DNA from: Sphingopyxis granuli NBRC 100800
GTDB taxonomy: Bacteria; Pseudomonadota; Alphaproteobacteria; Sphingomonadales; Sphingomonadaceae
Assembly (NCBI RefSeq): GCF_001591045.1
Contig: NZ_BCUA01000013.1
Location: forward strand, 1 to 64,000
Length of the DNA stretch: 64,000 nucleotides
Direction: 5' to 3'
Positions within the stretch are counted from its first letter, which is position 1. Every line of letters starts with the position of its first letter. A program made the position numbers and the translations under genes. This document shows, piece after piece, positions 58,181 through 64,000 of this stretch. The notes below the pieces were generated by a model. The model made no database searches, was not told where the DNA came from, and saw only the letters and a list, made by a program, of their open reading frames with translations.

Positions 58181-58858
58181 ATGCGTTTCGATGTCTCCGC
58201 CCCCACCGCCGGAATCGCCGGAAGCGCTGAGCGCTTCCCCGTTCGCCGCATCTTCTGCGTCGGCAAGAATTACGCCGACCACGCGCGCGAGATGGGCGGC
58301 GATCCGACGCGCGCGCCGCCCTTCTTCTTCTCGAAGCCCGCCGATGCGATTGCCGGGGGGGCGGGCGACATCGCGATGCCCCCGCGCACCGACAATCTGC
58401 ATCACGAGATCGAGCTGGTCGTCGCGCTCGCGAAGGGCGGCGCGAATATCGCATCCGACGACGCGATGTCTCACATCTTCGGCTATGCGGTCGGCAACGA
58501 CCTGACGCGCCGCGACCTTCAGGCCGACGCCAAGGCCGGCGGTCGGCCGTGGGACATGGCCAAGGGCTTCGACCACAGCGCGGTGCTGTCGCCGATCCGC
58601 CCTGTGGCCGAGGTCGGCCATCCAGCTGCAGCGCGAATCTGGCTGTCGGTGGGCGGGACGGTCCGGCAGGACGGCAATATCGCCGATATGATCTGGCCCG
58701 TCGCCGATATCATCGCTGAGCTGTCGACCTATGTCGAGCTGAAGGCGGGCGACCTCATCTACACCGGCACCCCGGCGGGCGTCGGTCGGATCGTGGCAGG
58801 CGATGTCGTCGAGGGCGGGATCGACGGCATCGGGACGATTGCCAACCGCTTCTTATAA
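58181..58858 (+). CDS. fumarylacetoacetate hydrolase family protein
   Basis: The 225-residue cytoplasmic product shows FCVGKNYADHAREMG, PFFFSKPADAI, HHEIELVVAL (metal-binding glutamates) and GNDLTRRDLQ, with YTGTPAGVG near the end. The family hydrolyses or decarboxylates 2,4-dioxo acids such as fumarylpyruvate, using Mg2+ or Mn2+. The nearby kynureninase suggests a ring-cleavage or side-chain product, but specificity is not readable. A TTG at 58175 is an alternative start. Confidence 0.87.
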   Translation: MRFDVSAPTAGIAGSAERFPVRRIFCVGKNYADHAREMGGDPTRAPPFFFSKPADAIAGGAGDIAMPPRTDNLHHEIELVVALAKGGANIASDDAMSHIFGYAVGNDLTRRDLQADAKAGGRPWDMAKGFDHSAVLSPIRPVAEVGHPAAARIWLSVGGTVRQDGNIADMIWPVADIIAELSTYVELKAGDLIYTGTPAGVGRIVAGDVVEGGIDGIGTIANRFL

Positions 58859-58956
58859 CAAGTTCGCCATATCATAGAGGGTATTTAATATTATTTGTGT
58901 ATGGCGGAGGCGCCTAATCCGGCGCCGTACCCCGGCTCCCGCATGAAGGATTGCGC
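58859..58956. promoter_or_regulatory. AT-rich gap before the ThDP-enzyme gene
   Basis: A 7-bp inverted repeat, CGCCATA (58865-58871) and TATGGCG (58900-58906), brackets an AT-rich stretch (TTTAATATTATTT) that could hold a promoter. It marks a possible second transcription unit for the four metabolic genes that follow. Confidence 0.4.
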
Positions 58957-60585
58957 ATGACATCGACGACCGTAGCCCGCAACGTCGTGACGGGACTGCG
59001 CGACATGGGCGTGCGCCATGTCTTCGGCGTGCCGAGCGGCGGCTGGGTCGATTATATGGAGGCGATCCGTACCACCGACGGCATCGACTTCGTTCTGACC
59101 AGTCATGAGGGTGGCGCGGGTTTCATGGCCGACGTGTGCGGGCGGCTGACCGGGGTGCCGGGGGTCTGCTTCGGCACCTTCGGGCCGGGCGCGACCAACC
59201 TCGCGACCGGGGTCGGCGGCGCGACGCTCGACCGCTCGCCGATGATCGCGCTGACCGACGAGATGCCCGCGCCCCTGCGCGGCCGCACCGTGCAGATGGC
59301 GATCGACCATCAGGCGCTGTTCGCGCCGCTGACCAAGGCGACGATGCGGATCGAGGCCGACGGCGCCGCCGATACGCTGGCGCAGGCGGCGCGGATAGCG
59401 TTGTCGGGCCGTCCGGGCGCTGTGCATGTCGGCCTGCCGCAGGGGATGAGCGCGGAGGCGGTCGAGCCTGCCGCAATCGGCCCGATCGTGCCCGACGCAC
59501 CACCCGCGCCCGATGCCGCCGCGCTCGATGCACTGACCGCCGCCTTTGCCGCCGCCGCGAAGCCGGTGCTCGCCGTCGGTCTCGGCGCCGTCCACGCGGG
59601 GGTGCAGGACCGCATCCTCGCGCTGGCCGAGCGGTTCGGCCTGCCGGTACTGCTGACCCCGATGGCGAAGGGCATGGTGCCGGAGGATCACCCCAATTAC
59701 GCGGGTGTGCTGTTCCACGCGCTGTCCGACATGGTTGGGCGGACGCATGCTGAGGCCGATCTGGTCGTCGCGGTTGGCTACGACCCGATCGAGTTCAATT
59801 ACGAAAGCTGGATGAAGGACGGACTCGCGCTCGCCAGCATCGACGTCGCCCCCGCTGACATCGACCGCGCCAAGCATCCCGTCGCCGCCGAGGTCGTCGG
59901 CGCCATCGCGCCCGCGCTCGACGCGCTCCTCGCGCTGCCCGCCGCCGCGAAGGCCTGGGACCTCGCGGCGCTGGCCGAGCGCAGGGCGGCGATGTTCGCG
60001 AAGTTGAAGGGGCGCGAGGGCCGTTTCGGTCCCTGCGCCGCGCTTGACGTGCTCCGTGACGTGCTGCCCGCCGACGGCATCATGACCTGCGACGTCGGCG
60101 CGCACACGCATCTGATCGGCCAGCATTGGCGCACGCCCCGGCCGGGGACGCAGATCATGACCAACGGCTGGTCGGCGATGGGCTTCGGCCTGCCCGCCGC
60201 AATCGCCGCGAAACTGTGCCGTCCCGATACGCCGGTCTGCTGCGTGCTCGGCGACGGCGGCTTCCTGATGACGGTGGGCGAGCTGGCGACTGCCGCGCGC
60301 GAAAAGCTGCCGATCGTCATCGTCGTCTTCACCGACAACGACCTCGCGCTGATCCGCATCAAGCAGGAGAAGAAGGCGAACCCCATCTACGGCACGCCGG
60401 TGCGCGCTGAGGGAACGATAGGCGGCCCGTCGCTGTTCGGGGTACCGGTGACGGTCGCGCGCGATCCCGCCGAATTCCGTGCCGCGCTCGAAGCCGGTTT
60501 CGCCGCGGATGGCCCGGTCATCGTCGAGGCGCTGCTCGACAGCCGTGAATATGACGAGTTGGTGCTGCGCAAGGACAAGCCATGA
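58957..60585 (+). CDS. ThDP-dependent enzyme (acetolactate-synthase / 2-oxoacid-decarboxylase-like)
   Basis: The 542-residue product has the three-domain ThDP fold. The N-terminal half has the activating glutamate in TSHEGGAGFMADV. The C-terminal half has the ThDP motif from GDGGFLMTVGEL to FTDND, and GWSAMGFGLPAAI. It could decarboxylate a 2-oxo acid to an aldehyde for the adjacent aldehyde dehydrogenase. The ATG at 58957 was preferred to TTG 58951. The stop overlaps the dehydrogenase start (ATGA). Confidence 0.88.
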   Translation: MTSTTVARNVVTGLRDMGVRHVFGVPSGGWVDYMEAIRTTDGIDFVLTSHEGGAGFMADVCGRLTGVPGVCFGTFGPGATNLATGVGGATLDRSPMIALTDEMPAPLRGRTVQMAIDHQALFAPLTKATMRIEADGAADTLAQAARIALSGRPGAVHVGLPQGMSAEAVEPAAIGPIVPDAPPAPDAAALDALTAAFAAAAKPVLAVGLGAVHAGVQDRILALAERFGLPVLLTPMAKGMVPEDHPNYAGVLFHALSDMVGRTHAEADLVVAVGYDPIEFNYESWMKDGLALASIDVAPADIDRAKHPVAAEVVGAIAPALDALLALPAAAKAWDLAALAERRAAMFAKLKGREGRFGPCAALDVLRDVLPADGIMTCDVGAHTHLIGQHWRTPRPGTQIMTNGWSAMGFGLPAAIAAKLCRPDTPVCCVLGDGGFLMTVGELATAAREKLPIVIVVFTDNDLALIRIKQEKKANPIYGTPVRAEGTIGGPSLFGVPVTVARDPAEFRAALEAGFAADGPVIVEALLDSREYDELVLRKDKP

Positions 60586-62024
60586 TGCATGTCGCGTTCG
60601 ACGCGGCGCGCTCGCTGTTGATCGGCGGCCGCTGGGAGGCGGCCGACGCGACGATGGATGTCGTCGACCCCTGGTCGGGCGCGGCGCTCGGCGCGGTCGC
60701 CTGCGCCGATGCGAGCCATGTCGAACGCGCGGTGGCCGCCGCGGTGCACGGCGCCGCCGCGATGCGCGAGTTGCCGACCGGCGCGCGCTCGCGCATTCTC
60801 CACGTCGCCGCGTTGGCGCTTGAGGCCGATGGCGAGCGCTTCGCCGCCGCGATCACCGCCGAAACGGGCAAGCCGATCCGCAGCGCCGCGCGCGAAGTGG
60901 CGCGCGCCGTCAACACGCTGCGCCTCTCGGCCGAAGAGGCGGTGCGGCTGGCCGGCGAGACGATCGCCTTCGACGGCTTTCCGGGGGGAGAGTCGCGGTC
61001 GGGGCATTACGTCTATGAACCCGTCGGCGTCGTCGCCGCGATCACGCCGTTCAACGATCCGCTCAATCTCGTCTGCCACAAGCTTGGCCCCGCCTTCGCG
61101 GCAGGCAACGCCGTCGTGCTCAAGCCTGCTGAGCAGGCGCCGCTCGTCGCGATCATGCTGGCGCGGCTGCTGCTCGCGGCGGGACTGCCCGAAGGGGCGC
61201 TGAATCTGCTGACCGGGTGCGGGGCCGACTTCGGCGATGCGCTGACGAGCCACCCCGACGTGGCGATGGTCAGCTTCACCGGCGGCGCCAGCGTCGGGCA
61301 GGCGATCTGCCGGTCGGCCGGGATCAAGCGCGTGGCGATGGAACTCGGCGGCAACGGGCCGGTGATCGTGATGGACGATGCCGATGTCGACGGGGCCGCC
61401 GCCGCTTGCGTTTCGGGCGCGTTCGGCGCGGCGGGGCAGAACTGCATCGGCGTCCAGCGCATCTATGTCCACGACGCGGTCCACGACCACTTTCGGGCGG
61501 CGCTGATCGCCGCGACGCGCGCCTTGCGCGTCGGCGACCCGACCGACCCGGCGACCGACATCGGCCCGATGATCGGCACGGGAGAGGCGACGCGCATCGC
61601 GGCGTGGATCGAGGAAGCCGTGGCGGGCGGCGCGACGCTGCTTGCGGGCGGCGAGCGCGCCGGGGCGCTGGTGCGGCCGACTTTGCTTGCCGACGTGCCC
61701 GATGATGCGCGCGTCGCCTGCCGCGAAGCCTTCGGCCCGGTCGTCAGCCTGTTCCGCTTCGCCGATCTGGACGAGGCCATCGACGCGGCCAATCGCGCCG
61801 ACTACGCGATCCATGCCGCGATCTTCACCGAATCGATCCGCAACGCGCGCCACGCGGCGCGGCGGCTGCGCGCGGCGGGGGTGATAATTAACGATTCGAC
61901 CGACTACCGGCTCGACGCCATGCCTTTCGGCGGCGCGGGGCGGGGCAATATGGGCCGCGAAGGCGTGCGCTTCGCCGCGCGCGAAATGTCGCAGACGAAG
62001 GTGATATGTTTCCATGACGCTTGA
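60582..62024 (+). CDS. NAD(P)-dependent aldehyde dehydrogenase
   Basis: The 480-residue product has the family motifs GVVAAITPFNDPLN, the general base glutamate in MELGGNGPVIV, the catalytic cysteine in GAAGQNCIGVQRI (about Cys287), and the C-terminal PFGGAGRGNMGREG. It should oxidise an aldehyde to an acid, likely the product of the ThDP enzyme, whose gene overlaps its own by 4 bases. Confidence 0.92.
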   Translation: MMHVAFDAARSLLIGGRWEAADATMDVVDPWSGAALGAVACADASHVERAVAAAVHGAAAMRELPTGARSRILHVAALALEADGERFAAAITAETGKPIRSAAREVARAVNTLRLSAEEAVRLAGETIAFDGFPGGESRSGHYVYEPVGVVAAITPFNDPLNLVCHKLGPAFAAGNAVVLKPAEQAPLVAIMLARLLLAAGLPEGALNLLTGCGADFGDALTSHPDVAMVSFTGGASVGQAICRSAGIKRVAMELGGNGPVIVMDDADVDGAAAACVSGAFGAAGQNCIGVQRIYVHDAVHDHFRAALIAATRALRVGDPTDPATDIGPMIGTGEATRIAAWIEEAVAGGATLLAGGERAGALVRPTLLADVPDDARVACREAFGPVVSLFRFADLDEAIDAANRADYAIHAAIFTESIRNARHAARRLRAAGVIINDSTDYRLDAMPFGGAGRGNMGREGVRFAAREMSQTKVICFHDA

Positions 62025-63267
62025 TGCCGAACCCCTTGATCGCGCCGCCTGTCAGGCGATGGACGCCGCCGATCCGCTCGCGCCGCTGCGCGATCGCTTC
62101 GACCTGCCCGAAGGCCTGATCTATCTCGACGGCAATTCGCTTGGCGCGATGCCGAAGGATGCGGCGGCGCGCGCACACGACGTCGTGACGCGCGAGTGGG
62201 GGACCGGCCTGATCAAGAGCTGGAACAGCGCCGGCTGGTTCGACCTGCCGGTGCGGCTCGGCGACAAGCTCGCGCCGCTGATCGGCGCCGCACCGGGCGA
62301 GGTCGTCGTCTGCGATTCGACGAGCCAGAATCTGTTCAAGGTGCTGTCGGCCGCGGTCGCGCTGCGTCCGGACCGCCGCGTTCTGATCCTCGAAGGCAGT
62401 AATTTCCCGACCAACAACTATATCGCCGAGGGCGTCGCCGCAGCGACCGGCGGGCGGGTCGAGGTCCGGCTCTGTGAAAAGGACGAGATTGCGGAGGCGA
62501 TCGACGAAGACACGATCGCGGTCGCGATCACCCATGTTCATTACAAGTCGGGGCACGTCCACGACATGGCCGCGATCACCGCGCGCGCGCATGCGGCCGG
62601 GGCGCTCTCCATCTGGGACCTGTGTCACAGCGCCGGGGCGATGCCGGTCGACCTCAATGGCGCTGGCGTCGATTTCGCGGTCGGCTGCACCTACAAATAT
62701 CTGAACGGTGGTCCCGGCTCGCCTGCTTTCCTGTTCGCGGCGCGGCGCCACCAGGGGCAGGCGCTCCAGCCCGTCACCGGCTGGTGGGGGCACGCCGCGC
62801 CCTTCGCCTTCGAACCCGGATACCGCCCGCAGCAGGGCATCCGCCAATATCTGATCGGCACCCAGCAGATTCTGTCGATGGCGCTCGCCGAGGTCGGGCT
62901 CGACATCCATCTGTCGGCCGACATGGGCGCGATCCGCGCGAAGTCGATAGCGCTGACTGACCTGTTCATCCGCCTCGTCGAACAGCGCTGCGCCGGCCAC
63001 GACTTCACGCTCGCGTCGCCGCGCACGGCCGAGGCGCGCGGCAGCCAAGTGTCCTTCGCGCACGCCGATGGCTATCCGATCATGCGCGCGCTGATCGCGG
63101 CGGGGGTGATCGGCGATTTCCGCGCCCCCGACACGGTGCGCTTCGGCTTCACGCCGCTCTATGTCCGCTTCGTCGACGTGTGGGATGCCGTCGACCGGCT
63201 GGTGGCGATCATGGACGGCGGCATCTGGAAACTGCCGGAGCATCAGGTACGCGACGCCGTTACATGA
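62014..63267 (+). CDS. kynU: kynureninase
   Basis: Kynureninase cleaves L-kynurenine to anthranilate and alanine with PLP. The 417-residue product has the family start IYLDGNSLGAMP, FPTNNYIAEG, HVHYKSGHVHDM and the PLP lysine in CTYKYLNGGPG (about K228). The ATG at 62014 overlaps the dehydrogenase end by 11 bases. No tryptophan dioxygenase or formamidase is in the window, so the substrate may be imported kynurenine or a derivative. Confidence 0.93.
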   Translation: MTLDAEPLDRAACQAMDAADPLAPLRDRFDLPEGLIYLDGNSLGAMPKDAAARAHDVVTREWGTGLIKSWNSAGWFDLPVRLGDKLAPLIGAAPGEVVVCDSTSQNLFKVLSAAVALRPDRRVLILEGSNFPTNNYIAEGVAAATGGRVEVRLCEKDEIAEAIDEDTIAVAITHVHYKSGHVHDMAAITARAHAAGALSIWDLCHSAGAMPVDLNGAGVDFAVGCTYKYLNGGPGSPAFLFAARRHQGQALQPVTGWWGHAAPFAFEPGYRPQQGIRQYLIGTQQILSMALAEVGLDIHLSADMGAIRAKSIALTDLFIRLVEQRCAGHDFTLASPRTAEARGSQVSFAHADGYPIMRALIAAGVIGDFRAPDTVRFGFTPLYVRFVDVWDAVDRLVAIMDGGIWKLPEHQVRDAVT

Positions 63268-63293
63268 GCGCGCGGCAAGGGGAGGGAGTGACG

Positions 63294-64000
63294 ATGGACG
63301 AACAGGCCTATCTCGATCGCGAGGCGGGACTCGAGCGTGGGCTGAGCAAGGCGCAGATCATCATGATCGGCCTCGGCGGCGCGATCGGCACCGGCCTGTT
63401 CATGGGATCGGGAATCGCGATCGGCTATGCCGGGCCGGGGGTGCTCATCAGCTATCTGATCGCGGCGCTGATCGCGGTGATCATGGTGTTCAGCCTGTCC
63501 GAAATGGCCGTCGTCCACCCCACCGCAGGTTCGTTCGGCACCTATGCCGAAATCTATCTCGGGCCGATGATGGGCTTCATCGTCCGCTATACCTACTGGA
63601 TTCAGCAGGTACTGCTGATCGGCGCCGAGGCGGTCGCGGTCGGCATCTACATGAGCTGGTGGTTTCCCGACGTGCCGGTGTGGTTGTGGGCGATCGGCAG
63701 CGCCGCGGCGGTGCTGTGGATCAACACGCGCGCGGTGCATAATTTCGGATCGGTCGAATATTGGCTGACCGTGATCAAGGTGTCGGCAATCGTCGCCTTC
63801 ATCGTCGTCGGCCTGTCGCGCATCCTGGGCATCGTCGGCGATCCCATCGGGCTGCACAATGTCACTGGCCTTGCGGGCGGTTTCCTGCCCAACGGCTTTT
63901 TGGGCGTCTGGCTGGCGGTGCTGATGGCGCTCTTCTCCTTCATGGGGCTCGAGTTCGTCGTCGGCACGGCCAGTGAGGCCAAGGACCCGAAGGTCGCGAT
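63294..64000 (+). CDS. APC-family amino acid permease (3' end outside window)
   Basis: The frame starts MDEQAYLDREAGLERGLSKA and continues to base 64000 without a stop. It has the APC helix-1 signature IIMIGLGGAIGTGLFMGSG and further hydrophobic helices, most like the aromatic/GABA-type amino-acid transporters. The ATG at 63294 follows AGGGGAGGGAG; an in-frame ATG at 63264 overlaps the kynureninase stop. It presumably imports the amino acid processed by kynureninase. Confidence 0.85.
   Translation, partial: MDEQAYLDREAGLERGLSKAQIIMIGLGGAIGTGLFMGSGIAIGYAGPGVLISYLIAALIAVIMVFSLSEMAVVHPTAGSFGTYAEIYLGPMMGFIVRYTYWIQQVLLIGAEAVAVGIYMSWWFPDVPVWLWAIGSAAAVLWINTRAVHNFGSVEYWLTVIKVSAIVAFIVVGLSRILGIVGDPIGLHNVTGLAGGFLPNGFLGVWLAVLMALFSFMGLEFVVGTASEAKDPKVA

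Noticed and set aside
1-64000. tRNA, rRNA, CRISPR arrays, insertion sequences or prophage
   Set aside because: I looked for clover-leaf T-loop motifs, regularly spaced direct repeats, transposase or integrase motifs and found none that hold up by eye; a dedicated search could still find a degenerate copy.

Overview
The window is GC-rich, densely packed bacterial chromosome. The wealth of TonB-dependent receptors (six), the alphaproteobacterial-type cobalamin genes (cobO, cobB, cobS, cobT, cobU), a ribosomal protein L21 with a long Ala/Lys-rich tail, a Psp stress locus and the general codon bias suggest a sphingomonad (Sphingomonadales, perhaps Sphingopyxis-like). That assignment is inferred from gene content; there is no rRNA or other marker here. 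I see no tRNA, rRNA, CRISPR array, insertion sequence or phage.

Region 1 (1-10.2 kb) is a cobalamin operon with almost every gene overlapping the next: cobO, cobB, a cobalamin riboswitch, btuB, an unknown membrane protein, a DUF1636 metal-binding protein, cobT, an alpha-ribazole-phosphatase-like protein, cobS, an L-threonine-phosphate decarboxylase, cbiB/cobD and cobU. Where cobyric acid synthase (cobQ) should lie there is only a 73-codon frame joining the extreme N-terminus of CobQ to its C-terminus, an internal deletion scar. Region 2 (10.2-12.1 kb) holds gene debris, including the C-terminal third of an MFS transporter, beside an intact LysR regulator. Region 3 (12.2-18.8 kb) is a sugar locus: GH29 alpha-L-fucosidase, TonB receptor, GPH-type symporter and TetR regulator. 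Region 4 (18.8-23.2 kb) has a COQ4-like protein, an MpaB/DUF2236-family protein with a divergent TetR regulator, a 58-residue unknown and a lipocalin-like beta-barrel protein.

Region 5 (23.6-33.9 kb) combines a TonB receptor, three exported amidohydrolase paralogues, an APC amino-acid permease and an Lrp/AsnC regulator, which looks like uptake and hydrolysis of an amino-acid conjugate or modified peptide. Region 6 (33.9-41.4 kb) has a GNAT acetyltransferase, rpmA, rplU, a lipoprotein, and the phage-shock locus: pspF divergent from a sigma-54 promoter that drives a small unknown gene, pspA, pspB, pspC and five further small single-pass membrane proteins. These five share one cytoplasmic coiled-coil signature with each other, and with the C-terminal parts of PspB and PspC. 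sufE follows. I consider this cassette and the cobQ scar the two most notable things in the window.

Region 7 (41.4-52.7 kb) is largely housekeeping: an Oar-like TonB receptor, clpX, clpP, ferredoxin fdxA, an S4-domain protein, a SUV3-like helicase and an M23 peptidase. Region 8 (53.0-64.0 kb) is a second uptake-plus-catabolism block: TonB receptor, LVIVD-repeat protein, lipoprotein, fumarylacetoacetate-hydrolase-family enzyme, ThDP-dependent enzyme, aldehyde dehydrogenase, kynureninase and an amino-acid permease that runs off the right end. Kynureninase points to a kynurenine-like aromatic amino-acid derivative as substrate.
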